From Hyphomonadaceae bacterium UBA1849 (lineage in GTDB: Bacteria > Pseudomonadota > Alphaproteobacteria > Caulobacterales > Hyphomonadaceae): a stretch of DNA of 64,000 nt. The stretch covers positions 5,780 to 69,779 of the forward strand of contig DDIN01000007.1 in the NCBI GenBank assembly GCA_002338565.1. The letters run 5' to 3'. This document shows, in pieces, positions 49,714 to 57,568 of this stretch. Under the pieces are notes generated by a model. That model was given only the letters and a program-made list of their open reading frames with translations, did no database searches and was not told the DNA's origin. A program made the translations under genes and the position numbers. The first letter of the stretch is position 1, and every line of letters starts with the position of its first letter.

Positions 49714-51147
49714 ATGTCCAAAACGAAAATCAAAGCAGACCTCGTCGTCATTGGCGCCGGATCAGGCGGCCTCTCGGTTGCTTCTGGTGCAGCTCAGCTT
49801 GGCCTGAACGTCGTTCTTTTTGAAAAAGGCGAAATGGGTGGCGACTGCCTCAATACGGGCTGTGTTCCTTCCAAAGCGCTTCTGGCGGCGGCCAAAACAG
49901 CAAAGACCATGCGCAATGCCGCCAAGTTCGGTATTGCGCCTGCCGAACCGCAAATCGACTGGGACGCTGTCAAAGCTCATGTAAACGGCGTCATTGAGCA
50001 GATTGCTCCCGTTGACAGTCAGGAACGGTTTGAAGGTCTCGGCGTCAATGTCATCCGCGAATATGCGAGCTTCAAAGACGAAAACACCATCGAGTCCGAA
50101 ACGACAGAGGTCAAAGCGCGTCGCATCGTGATCGCAGCCGGCTCACACGCCTTCGTGCCGCCGATTACGGGTATGAACACACTGCCTTACGTGACGAATG
50201 AAACGCTGTTCAGCCTGCCGGAATTTCCGAGCCATCTGGTGATCCTGGGCGGCGGCCCGATCGGTGTTGAGATGGCGCAGGCCTTCCGTCGGCTCGGCGC
50301 TGACGTCACGGTAATCGAGATGGCGAAAGCGCTCGGCAATGCCGATCCCGTTCATGCGGCTAAAGCCATCGAAGCGCTTCAGGCTGAAGGCGTAACCGTT
50401 CTGGAGGGTCACAAGGCCGTCGAAGTCTTTGGTCAGCCAGGCGATATTTCGGTCAAAGTCGAACATGACGGCGAGAAGAAAACCATTAGCGGCTCACACC
50501 TGCTGGTCGCCGTTGGACGCGTTTCTGCGCTGGATGGTCTGAACCTTGAGGCGGGCGGCGTAGAGCACACACGCGCGGGCATTACGACCAAGCCGAACCT
50601 GCGTTCTGTATCCAATGCAAAGGTCTGGGCCGTAGGCGATATCGCCGGCCGCGGCCAGTTCACCCACCTTGCAGGCTGGCATGCGAGTATTTTCGTTCAG
50701 GCCGCGCTGATGAAACTGCCTGCCAAGGCGGTGAGCGAGCAGATCCCGGCCGTCACTTACATCGAGCCCGAGCTCGCACAGATCGGACTGTCAGAGGCAG
50801 AAGCCCGCGAACGTGATGGCGATAATGTTCAGGTGATCGAATTCCCGTTTCACGAAAACGACCGGGCCATTGCCGAACGTGACACCGAAGGCGGTATCCG
50901 TCTCTTCGTTGGCAAGGGTGACAAAATTCTCGGCGCATCCATTCTGGGCTCAGGCGCAGGTGACATCCTTCAAATCCTGTCACTCGCTATGGCGAACAAG
51001 TTGAAGATGCGCGATCTGACAAAATATATCTCGCCTTATCCGACACGCGCAGAAGTCGTGAAACGGTCAGCGAGCGTTTATTTCCAGCCAAAAGTCTTCG
51101 GATCTATGGCGAAAACACTGGTCGGGATCACGCAACGAATTCCGTGA
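49714..51147 (+). CDS. Pyridine nucleotide-disulfide oxidoreductase (Lpd/MerA-like)
   Basis: 477 residues. FAD Rossmann motif VIGAGSGGLSVASGAAQLG, redox-active disulfide GGDCLNTGCVPSK, NAD(P) motif LGGGPIGVEMAQAFRRLGA, and AVGDIAGRGQFTHLAGWHA. In the C-terminal interface, where dihydrolipoamide dehydrogenase has HxHPTxSE, this protein reads SPYPTRAE. The catalytic His is thus replaced by Tyr, as in mercuric reductases, yet the C-terminal Cys-Cys and the N-terminal HMA domain of MerA are missing. The true substrate is therefore open. No pyruvate dehydrogenase or mer genes are nearby; the neighbour is a TVP38 membrane protein. Confidence 0.9.
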   Translation: MSKTKIKADLVVIGAGSGGLSVASGAAQLGLNVVLFEKGEMGGDCLNTGCVPSKALLAAAKTAKTMRNAAKFGIAPAEPQIDWDAVKAHVNGVIEQIAPVDSQERFEGLGVNVIREYASFKDENTIESETTEVKARRIVIAAGSHAFVPPITGMNTLPYVTNETLFSLPEFPSHLVILGGGPIGVEMAQAFRRLGADVTVIEMAKALGNADPVHAAKAIEALQAEGVTVLEGHKAVEVFGQPGDISVKVEHDGEKKTISGSHLLVAVGRVSALDGLNLEAGGVEHTRAGITTKPNLRSVSNAKVWAVGDIAGRGQFTHLAGWHASIFVQAALMKLPAKAVSEQIPAVTYIEPELAQIGLSEAEARERDGDNVQVIEFPFHENDRAIAERDTEGGIRLFVGKGDKILGASILGSGAGDILQILSLAMANKLKMRDLTKYISPYPTRAEVVKRSASVYFQPKVFGSMAKTLVGITQRIP

Positions 51148-51177
51148 TGACTTGTGTACTGCCGGGGGGCAACTTAC

Positions 51178-52626
51178 ATGCCATTCGATATGGGCACGCA
51201 AAGTGGGAATGCGGAGGGGCAGACCCTTAATAAGCCAGTCCGGCGTTGGGGCCTCGGACTGTCATCCCAGCTTTTTGCCTTAACCATCATTTTCATTCTC
51301 GTCGCCGAGATGCTTATCTTTTTGCCTTCGGCTGCAAAATTCCGCGATGACTGGATCAACGAACGCGTTGGCATGGCCCAGACGGCTGTCATGGCTCTGG
51401 AAGCCGCGCCGGAACGACGCGTGTCAGACCAGCTTTCCCGTGATCTTCTGGAACGCGCCCGTATCGTGGCCGTGGCAACCGGCTCACCAACCGCACGCGA
51501 AGCCATTCTCACGCCAGCCATGGAAATGCGCGGCGAGTTCAAGATTATTGATGTGCGCACCGAAAGTTTTCTGCAGCGTTTCGCAGAAACCATGGGCACG
51601 CTGATCACACCTGAAGCCAGCTATTACCGCATTGTCGCCGAACCCGAGTTTGAAGGCGACTTTATCGAAGTCGTCGTGGAAGCCGCACCACTGCAAACAG
51701 AGCTTCGCGAATACAGCCGCAGCATCATTCTGCTATCCTTCTTCATTTCTGCCTTTGTTGGCTTCTTTATCTACCTGACGCTGGTGTTTCTCGTCGTGCG
51801 CCCGATGCGCAATATCACACGCGCCATCGAGCATATCCGTGACGCACCACGCGACATGCAGCATTCCATTGAAGCGACAGAGCGGACAGATGAAATCGGT
51901 CGTACGCAAAGTGCGCTCGCCGATATGGAAACTACGGTGAAGAATGCCCTGCGCGAACGTGAACGCCTTGCCCAGCTGGGTGAAGCCATGGCCAAGATCA
52001 ATCATGACCTGCGCAACTCTCTCGCAGCGGCACAGATCGTCTCTGACGGCCTGTCGATGAGCGACGACCCGCGTGTCCAACGCGCCGCGCCGCGCCTGGA
52101 ACGCGCCATTGAGCGCGCCAGCAAGCTTGCAGAGGACACGCTCGCCTTTGGTCGCGCCGAAACACCTGCCCCGCACCTTGGCATTCACGCGCTGGCGGAC
52201 ATCGTCCGTGAGGCCGCGACTGAGGGGTTAGCCGTTTGCCCTGGCACCGGCTTCGAACAAGATGTCGATGGCAGGCTGACCGCATCGATTGATCCCGACC
52301 ATCTGCACCGCATCATCGTAAATCTTGTGCGCAATGCCGCGCAGGCGCTTTCAGCTCATTATGAAACAGCCGGTGAAGGCCGCGTGAGTGTACGCGCAAC
52401 CGTCACCGATAACTCGATCAATCTGAATATTGTCGATAACGGGCCGGGCATTCCGGAACGCATGCGCGAAAGCCTGTTCAAGCCATTCTCGGGCACGCGC
52501 CGCGAAGGCCGTTCAGGTCTTGGCCTCGCGATTGCGCGCGAACTGGCAGATGGCATGAACGCTCGACTGGACCTGATCAGCACAGGCCCGGACGGTACAA
52601 CATTTGAACTGGTGCTTAAGCGGTAG
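51178..52626 (+). CDS. Sensor histidine kinase
   Basis: 482 residues. Two membrane helices (LFALTIIFILVAEMLIFLP and IILLSFFISAFVGFFIYLTLVFLVV) flank a ~140-residue periplasmic sensor. HAMP (VRPMRNITRAIEHIRDAPRD) follows, then the phospho-acceptor box KINHDLRNSLAAAQ and HATPase motifs NLVRNAAQAL, DNGPGIP and GRSGLGLAIARE. The H-box with HDLRN is of the HisKA_3-unlike, NtrB-resembling kind. No response regulator is adjacent, so it is an orphan kinase. The ATG at 51178 is preceded by GGGGGG; a GTG at 51154 is less likely. Confidence 0.92.
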   Translation: MPFDMGTQSGNAEGQTLNKPVRRWGLGLSSQLFALTIIFILVAEMLIFLPSAAKFRDDWINERVGMAQTAVMALEAAPERRVSDQLSRDLLERARIVAVATGSPTAREAILTPAMEMRGEFKIIDVRTESFLQRFAETMGTLITPEASYYRIVAEPEFEGDFIEVVVEAAPLQTELREYSRSIILLSFFISAFVGFFIYLTLVFLVVRPMRNITRAIEHIRDAPRDMQHSIEATERTDEIGRTQSALADMETTVKNALRERERLAQLGEAMAKINHDLRNSLAAAQIVSDGLSMSDDPRVQRAAPRLERAIERASKLAEDTLAFGRAETPAPHLGIHALADIVREAATEGLAVCPGTGFEQDVDGRLTASIDPDHLHRIIVNLVRNAAQALSAHYETAGEGRVSVRATVTDNSINLNIVDNGPGIPERMRESLFKPFSGTRREGRSGLGLAIARELADGMNARLDLISTGPDGTTFELVLKR

Positions 52627-52641
52627 AGATTACTCTACCGC
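52620..52641. terminator. Perfect hairpin holding both stop codons of convergent genes
   Basis: GCGGTAGAG (52620-52628), loop ATTA, CTCTACCGC (52633-52641). The plus-strand kinase stop TAG (52624-52626) is in the left arm, and the minus-strand ggt stop lies in the loop/left arm with its last codons in the right arm. No T-tract on either side, so if it terminates it does so without a canonical tail. Confidence 0.5.
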
Positions 52642-54408
52642 GACAGCCACACCCTCACGGCGCGGGTCAGCCGCGCCTTCCAGACCATCTTCCCGCACAA
52701 CAATGACGTGCAGGCCAGAGTTCTCGCCCTCACGGTCCTGAACGCTATAGCCGGCTTCGCGCAGCATTGCGCTGAGCTGTGTGCCCGGCTCGTAGGTGAT
52801 CTCGACACCGACTGTGTCGCCACGAGCAATCACATTCGGATAGTTCACCGCGTCCTGCGCACTCATGCCCCAGTCGAGTACGCCGACAAGCGTTTTAGAG
52901 ACATAAGCTACGATGGAGTTACCGCCCGGCGAACCAGTCACCATGAAGAGGTCACCCTCACCGTCGAAGACGAGTGTTGGAGACATGGAAGACCGCGGGC
53001 GCTTATTGCCAGCAGGTGCGTTCGCGACAGGTTGGCCATTATATTCCGGATCACGGGAGAAGTCGGTCAGTTCGTTGTTCAGAACAAAGCCTGACGCCCA
53101 GCGCGAAGACCCAAAACCGGCTTCAACGGTCGCGGTCATGGAAACTGCATTGCCATAGCGGTCCACCACAGACACATGTGTCGTGCCCGGCTCATGTTGC
53201 GTGCCGTCATGGCCCCACATGTCGATCATAGGCTCACCACGCAGAACCGCGCCCGGATCGCCCGGTGTAGCATGGCCATCCGGCGCAAACCGCTCGGTTG
53301 CACGGTGATCGAGATAGGCAGGATCAATCAGATCCGCCGTCGGCACGGTCACGAAATCTGCATCCGCAACATAATGGTCACGGTCAGCGTATGAGAGACG
53401 CTGCGCATCGACGTAAGCGCGGACATGCTCATCGGAATAGCCGTTTGGCAGGCCCTCTGTGAACCGCTCATACAGGCCAAGAATAGCGTTCTGCGTTACG
53501 CCGCCGGAAGACGGCGGAGGCGCCGAGCAGATTGTGAAGCCGAGTGCTTCGCCGCACACCGCCTCACGCGTAGTCACTTCATAATTGGCCAGATCTTCGA
53601 GTGTCATCACACTGCCCAGCGGCTCTGCTGTTGCCGCGGCAATAATCGATTCAGCGATCGGACCGGTGTAAAACGCGCTCGCACCCTCTTCGGAAACAGC
53701 GCGAAGTGTTTCTGCATAGTCAGGGTTAAGACGCAGCTCACCCGCCGCAAGCGGCTCACCTTCCGGATAGAAATATGCGGCCGTGTCAGGATTGTCGTCC
53801 AGAAGCGAGAAACTCCGGAAACGCTCGCTCGACAGCGAGCCATTCAAACGCGGTGAAACCTCAAAACCATTTTCGGCCAGTGTAATCGCCTCTTCGAAGA
53901 GTGAGCTCCATTCAGCCTGACCGAAACGCTCATGAGCCTCTTCGTACAGAGCAACCTGCCCCGGCACACCGATAGACAAGCCGGACTGCCACGATGTGAT
54001 GAAGTCGCGGACATTGCCCTCCTCGTCCTTGAACCAGTCTTCGGTAATGCCAGACGGCGCACGCTCACGCCCGTCCAGCATGGTGATGGTGTCGGTTTCA
54101 TGCTCATAGACCATCATGAAGGCACCACCGCCGAGGCCAGAACTTTGTGGCTCAACAAGACCCAGAACGGAGTGAACGGCAATCGCGGCATCAACCGCTG
54201 TACCGCCAGCCTCAAGCACGCGGACACCAGCCGCTACGGCACGCGGGTCAGCTGCGGCAACCATGCCGCCATACGCCCAGTCGGTGGACGACGCCTCGAT
54301 AGCCGCTTCCGGCGCGGGCGGTGCAGCTTCTGACGTTTCAGCAGTCTCTGGTGAACAAGCAGCGAGCAGAGCAAGAGCAGAAATGGATGAGAGAGCGGTG
54401 CGCAACAT
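52630..54408 (-). CDS. ggt: Gamma-glutamyltransferase, lipoprotein type
   Basis: 592 residues. The lipobox LLAAC follows an N-terminal signal. The Ntn-hydrolase precursor is expected to self-cleave before Thr-409 in EPGTTHVSVVDRYGNAVS; the lid/oxyanion segments ERAPSG, PPPSSGGVTQN and GSPGGNSIVAYV are present. It cleaves gamma-glutamyl bonds (glutathione) in the periplasm. Transcribed divergently from the P1 peptidase, 65 nt apart, which suggests linked peptide scavenging. As a lipoprotein it would need Lgt. Confidence 0.95.
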   Translation of the reverse strand: MLRTALSSISALALLAACSPETAETSEAAPPAPEAAIEASSTDWAYGGMVAAADPRAVAAGVRVLEAGGTAVDAAIAVHSVLGLVEPQSSGLGGGAFMMVYEHETDTITMLDGRERAPSGITEDWFKDEEGNVRDFITSWQSGLSIGVPGQVALYEEAHERFGQAEWSSLFEEAITLAENGFEVSPRLNGSLSSERFRSFSLLDDNPDTAAYFYPEGEPLAAGELRLNPDYAETLRAVSEEGASAFYTGPIAESIIAAATAEPLGSVMTLEDLANYEVTTREAVCGEALGFTICSAPPPSSGGVTQNAILGLYERFTEGLPNGYSDEHVRAYVDAQRLSYADRDHYVADADFVTVPTADLIDPAYLDHRATERFAPDGHATPGDPGAVLRGEPMIDMWGHDGTQHEPGTTHVSVVDRYGNAVSMTATVEAGFGSSRWASGFVLNNELTDFSRDPEYNGQPVANAPAGNKRPRSSMSPTLVFDGEGDLFMVTGSPGGNSIVAYVSKTLVGVLDWGMSAQDAVNYPNVIARGDTVGVEITYEPGTQLSAMLREAGYSVQDREGENSGLHVIVVREDGLEGAADPRREGVAVAVE

Positions 54409-54473
54409 GAAAAGTTCCTTGGCGACAGTTTGAATGCACCATACACCCTGAATAAAAGAGAGAAAGGCAGGTC

Positions 54474-55472
54474 ATGGCAAAACGTGGACAACTTAATCTG
54501 ATCACCGATATTGCCGGTCTCATGGTCGGCAATGCTGAAGATGAAGGCGTCCGCACAGGCGTCACCGTGATCAGGCCACAAAAGCGCGCCATCTGCGCCG
54601 TTCACATCGCTGGCGGAGGCCCAGGCACGCGCGAAACCGACGCGCTTCAACTCGGAACGCTGGTCGATGATATTGACGCCATCGTCCTGTCAGGCGGCTC
54701 TGTTTATGGTCTGGCTGCGGCTGACGGCGTGATCGCGGAGATTGGCGCATCCGGCAAAGGGTTTGCCCTGATGGAGCTGCCCGGCGTCCCGAAAAGCCCG
54801 ATTGTTCCGTCTGCCATTCTCTATGACCTTGCCAATGGCGGCGACAAAGACTGGGGCACCAAACCGCCCTACCGTACACTAGGTCAGAAAGCATTCGACG
54901 CGCTCTCCAAAACATTCGACCTTGGCAATCGCGGCGCAGGGCTTGGCGCACGCGCAGGTGCGATGGAAGGCGGCCTTGGTTCTGCCAGCATCGTCTCCAA
55001 TGACGGCTACACCGTCGGCGCCATCGTCGCGGTGAATTCATTCGGTTCAGTCAAAGTTCCGAACTCTGAGTCTTACTGGGCCGCGCCTTATGAGATCGAA
55101 GGTGAGTTCGGCGGCATGGGTATGCCCCGGACATTCGATTTCGATGCCGAAGACTGGGGCGCCGCCAAAGCCAACCCGTCGCCGCGTACCAACACGACGA
55201 TTGCCACGATTGCGACCGATGCGGCCCTCACCCCGAGTGAAACGCAACGCGTCGCAGATATGGCCGTCGCCGGCATGGCGCGCGCAATCCGGCCTGTATT
55301 TGCACCGTTCGACGGCGATGTCGTCTTCGCGCTCTCCACCGGCGAGAAAGAGATATCAGAGCCGCGCCCGCTGATGATAGCCCGCCTCGGCGAACTGGCT
55401 GCCAGCACACTGGCACGGGCAATTGCACGCGGCGTTCACGCAGCAAATGCGGCAGCTTCTGGCATGGCTTAA
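54474..55472 (+). CDS. P1/S58 family aminopeptidase (DmpA-like)
   Basis: 332 residues. Family landmarks: ITDIAGLMVGNAEDEGVRTG, VLSGGSVYGLAAADGVI, GNRGAGLGARAGAMEGGLGS, TVGAIVAVNSFG and RTNTTIATIATDAALT. S58 enzymes autoprocess to expose a Ser/Thr nucleophile; the NTT at 240-242 lies at the equivalent site and would give a Thr. They release N-terminal D- or L-residues or beta-amino acids from small peptides. No signal peptide, so cytoplasmic. GAGAGAAAGG precedes the ATG. Confidence 0.92.
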   Translation: MAKRGQLNLITDIAGLMVGNAEDEGVRTGVTVIRPQKRAICAVHIAGGGPGTRETDALQLGTLVDDIDAIVLSGGSVYGLAAADGVIAEIGASGKGFALMELPGVPKSPIVPSAILYDLANGGDKDWGTKPPYRTLGQKAFDALSKTFDLGNRGAGLGARAGAMEGGLGSASIVSNDGYTVGAIVAVNSFGSVKVPNSESYWAAPYEIEGEFGGMGMPRTFDFDAEDWGAAKANPSPRTNTTIATIATDAALTPSETQRVADMAVAGMARAIRPVFAPFDGDVVFALSTGEKEISEPRPLMIARLGELAASTLARAIARGVHAANAAASGMA

Positions 55473-55570
55473 CGGGCCGTCGAAAAGAAAGTCAGAAAAA
55501 CTGAATTTTTTACGCTTCAGACGCTTGCCATGCTGGCCTGCTTTCTGTATTCACGCGTTCTTCTCGGCGC

Positions 55571-55647
55571 GGACTGGTAGCTCAGTTGGATAGAGTACTT
55601 GGCTACGAACCAAGGGGTCGGGGGTTCGAATCCTCCCCAGTCCGCCA
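55571..55647 (+). tRNA. tRNA-Arg (anticodon ACG)
   Basis: A complete 77-nt cloverleaf. Acceptor GGACTGG/CCAGTCC with discriminator G and encoded CCA, D-arm TAGCTCAGTTGGATAGAG, anticodon stem CTTGG/CCAAG with loop CTACGAA, and T-arm GGGGGTTCGAATCCTCC. ACG (inosine-modified) reads CGU/CGC/CGA. It lies at the boundary between core genes and the repeat/RHS region. Confidence 0.97.
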
Positions 55648-55707
55648 TTTCTTCTCTGAAATAAGAAATACCCCGCGCGCGACCTGGTATGCGTCACTTT
55701 GTGACGT

Positions 55708-55743
55708 GTAGGGTGCATTAAGCGTCGCGAATGCACCAGAAAA
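55708..55743 (-). repeat. Dispersed palindromic repeat, family A, copy 1
   Basis: Read on the minus strand: TTTCTGGTGCATT, a ten-base loop, AATGCACCCTAC. The core GGTGCATT/AATGCACC is a perfect 8-bp inverted repeat (55712-55719 and 55730-55737). Flanks are shared with copy 3. Confidence 0.8.
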
Positions 55744-55801
55744 TGACGTCGGGCGATATATGGCAGGCCATTGAAGAGCGCTTCAGATTTTTGAATGAGG
55801 C

Positions 55802-55840
55802 TTTCTGGTGCATCCGGGCTTTGCCCTTGATGCACCTGTA
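55802..55840 (+). repeat. Dispersed palindromic repeat, family A, copy 2
   Basis: TTTCTGGTGCATC (55802-55814), a 14-base GC-rich loop, GATGCACCTGTA (55829-55840). Both arms carry the compensating T-to-C / A-to-G change relative to copies 1 and 3, so pairing is conserved. Inverted with respect to copy 1, 58 nt away. Confidence 0.75.
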
Positions 55841-55891
55841 TCGCCGCAAGGGATTCCCTGCCGCGCATAAGTTTTGATTTGAAGATTGAGG

Positions 55892-56524
55892 TCAGATAGC
55901 GAGTGAACGGATAGACGCCGCACGGTCTGGCGGCGGCCATGGCTCTGGCGATGTCGTGATGTGCTGACAAGACGAGAATGCCGGTTCTACAATCCGATCA
56001 AACTCAAGGGATTTGCGTTCTTCAGGCTCAAGAAAAGCCAGCGCGCAGACAATCAGACGAGCCAGATGGCTCGCGAGTATTTCGGCGCGTTCAAAGTTTT
56101 CGATTGTCGTTTGCAGCCGGTCAGACAGCTCCGCCAATGAAACAAGATCCCAGCCTTCAGCTTGGTCTATGTGAGTCTCTGCTTCATGAGAGCAAACAGC
56201 ACAGCCTTGAGCGCGCTCTATGCGCACCAAAGGTGCGCGAGAGCAAACAAGACTGTCAGTCCGTTGCCAGATGGGGGTACGCATCGCAGTCGCCGCGAAG
56301 CTAATACCGGCCCGCTCCAACTGATTCGAGGCCAGCATGCGCACATAAGAATGCACCATAGCCTCGGTTGAGATCACCATCCGCGCGAGGTCACGCGGCG
56401 CGCGTGTTTCGCCAGAGGCCTGAAGCCGCAGGCACCAGGCATATAGCCGCGCAAGGTTCAGCCCGATCAGCTGACCAATGGTCAGAGATGTATAGTCAGG
56501 AACAGATGATGGCGCGGGGGTCAT
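55892..56524 (-). CDS. Hypothetical protein
   Basis: 210 residues, mostly helical, with no signal peptide or membrane helix. Recognisable features are few: a Leu-rich start (LTIGQLIGLNLARLYAWCLRL), an Arg-rich middle and a CAVCSHE patch with two Cys. I do not recognise a family. It has only a weak ribosome-binding site and lies between repeat-rich gaps, so it could be a recently acquired or decaying gene; no other strand or frame here is better. The neighbours (tRNA-Arg and an RHS operon) suggest an accessory context. Confidence 0.5.
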   Translation of the reverse strand: MTPAPSSVPDYTSLTIGQLIGLNLARLYAWCLRLQASGETRAPRDLARMVISTEAMVHSYVRMLASNQLERAGISFAATAMRTPIWQRTDSLVCSRAPLVRIERAQGCAVCSHEAETHIDQAEGWDLVSLAELSDRLQTTIENFERAEILASHLARLIVCALAFLEPEERKSLEFDRIVEPAFSSCQHITTSPEPWPPPDRAASIRSLAI

Positions 56525-56640
56525 GCGCCAAGTTTAGGGTGGCGCATGGTGGGGTTGGATAACAAAATCTAGGGCGGTGTCGAGCGCAACGCACGATACC
56601 CGCCGACGCGGGCATCTGTCGTTTTGATAGGTTTTCGCTC

Positions 56641-56712
56641 TCTCCCGCGAAGGCGGGAAACTGGACCCAGCCATGTCAAACCAGATCCCTGCATGCGCAG
56701 GAATGAGCGAAG
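56641..56712 (-). repeat. Dispersed palindromic repeat, family B, copy 2
   Basis: CTCCCGCGAAGGCGGGAA (56642-56659) is the inverse of the TTCCCGCCTTCGCGGGAA motif near truA. About 30 nt on, ATCCCTGCATGCGCAGGAAT followed by GAGCGAAGC repeats the partner block of copy 1. The same two building blocks occur in both places with similar spacing. Confidence 0.65.
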
Positions 56713-56893
56713 CACGACCTCGTGTCATCCCGCATGCTGTGCAGCATGACAATGATGCACGGCTGATCCAGGACACGAAACATGCAGTTTCACGGGATCA
56801 GGTCCCGTGTCTGCAGAGCACCGCGTCGCGCTGCACCGCGCACGGGATGACAATGAGATAGCCCCAGAAACCTGAACCCATGGGCACCGTTTC

Positions 56894-56927
56894 TTTCTGG
56901 TGCATTGCTACGCGGAATGCACCCTAC
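56894..56927 (+). repeat. Dispersed palindromic repeat, family A, copy 3
   Basis: TTTCTGGTGCATT, nine-base loop GCTACGCGG, AATGCACCCTAC. It matches copy 1 in arms and in both flanks. It lies just downstream of the RHS operon's last gene. Confidence 0.8.
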
Positions 56928-56944
56928 CCGATGCAACGCATCGG
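56928..56944 (-). terminator. Hairpin at the end of the RHS operon
   Basis: CCGATGC-AAC-GCATCGG is a perfect 7-bp stem with a three-base loop, 4 nt past the stop of the last small gene in the minus direction. There is no T-tract, and it merges into family A repeat copy 3, so the repeat and hairpin together may serve as the 3' end of the operon transcript. Confidence 0.4.
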
Positions 56945-56948
56945 ATTG

Positions 56949-57161
56949 CTATTTAGACGCCGAGGGCCAGCGCTCCGCATCGTATTTACTGTTGGCAACG
57001 AACTCGCCAACAATAGCCCCTCGATCGTTCACTTTCCACGCCCCGACGATCGCTTCCGGCGGGATGGCATCGGTAGAACTGAATGTTCCGGCGACACGAT
57101 AAACCCACCCACTAGGATTCGATTTAGCGGCTTCTATCTCTCCTGGAAGAGGCGAGGTCAT
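56949..57161 (-). CDS. Small protein, possible accessory/immunity gene of the RHS operon
   Basis: 70 residues from the ATG at 57161. Short soluble protein with SNPSGWVYRVAG, then IPPEAIVGAWKVNDRGAIVG and FVANSKYD. From memory, this PPEAIVGAWKVD-type phrase recurs in small proteins and tails near polymorphic-toxin genes; that recollection is unverified. The start overlaps the preceding stop as ATGA and has GGGG 8-9 nt upstream, a better fit than the ATG at 57191. Last gene of the operon. Confidence 0.7.
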   Translation of the reverse strand: MTSPLPGEIEAAKSNPSGWVYRVAGTFSSTDAIPPEAIVGAWKVNDRGAIVGEFVANSKYDAERWPSASK

Positions 57162-57568
57162 TGCATTTTCCCCTTTAGAGAAGTTATCCATTGCTGGCGA
57201 AAGCTCTGTTGTTCCTTGACCGTGCCAATCTGTTCCGGGGGCGCCGCAGCAAAGATGTCGATAAGTGCGGTAGCCGGTTTGCCAAGCTCAAGGATATAAA
57301 CCTTTCGGGCACCGCCCATGCTTCGTGCCATACCGGACGGTGAGACATCTCGACGTGCGCCTGCACAAAGCAAGCGGATGCCGTTGCTCTCCAATTCCTT
57401 GCGCAAGATCATTAAAGCATCGAACAAGTCGCTTCCCTCAAATATCTGCCTCTGCATCCCTAAACCGTCGACTAACAAGCTCCACGGTGATCTGGCTGAG
57501 GGCGATATAGCCACCGGCTCAATCGAACCGTCATTGGACAAGGCCTGAACTTTGAAAGTTTCGCTCAT
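57158..57568 (-). CDS. Candidate immunity protein for the RHS toxin
   Basis: 136 residues, soluble, no signal. VQALSNDGSIEPVAISPSAR, SPWSLLVDGLGMQRQIFEGSD, LFDALMILRKELESNGIRLL and CAGARRDVSPSGMARSMGGA give an alpha/beta impression. It is not an ADP-ribosylglycohydrolase (no DraG acidic motifs). It starts inside the RHS stop codon (ATGA at 57565-57568), the position where immunity genes of RHS toxins normally sit. It could instead be a chaperone. Function inferred from position only. Confidence 0.7.
   Translation of the reverse strand: MSETFKVQALSNDGSIEPVAISPSARSPWSLLVDGLGMQRQIFEGSDLFDALMILRKELESNGIRLLCAGARRDVSPSGMARSMGGARKVYILELGKPATALIDIFAAAPPEQIGTVKEQQSFRQQWITSLKGKMQ

Larger units (their letters stand above)
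56525..56948. other. Repeat-rich intergenic region without a gene
   Basis: About 420 nt with no credible reading frame. It holds family B copy 2 (near 56641-56712), a CATGCTGTGCAGCATG-like palindrome near 56731-56746, imperfectly repeated GCACGGGATGACAATGA / CATGACAATGATGCAC phrases, family A copy 3 and a terminal hairpin. It looks like a landing zone of small palindromic elements. Confidence 0.7.

Noticed and set aside
55551..55970. Minus-strand frame crossing the tRNA-Arg gene
   Set aside because: It contains the reverse complement of the tRNA; the apparent GGLGRIRTPDPLVRSQVLYPTELP phrase is a well-known tRNA translation artefact.
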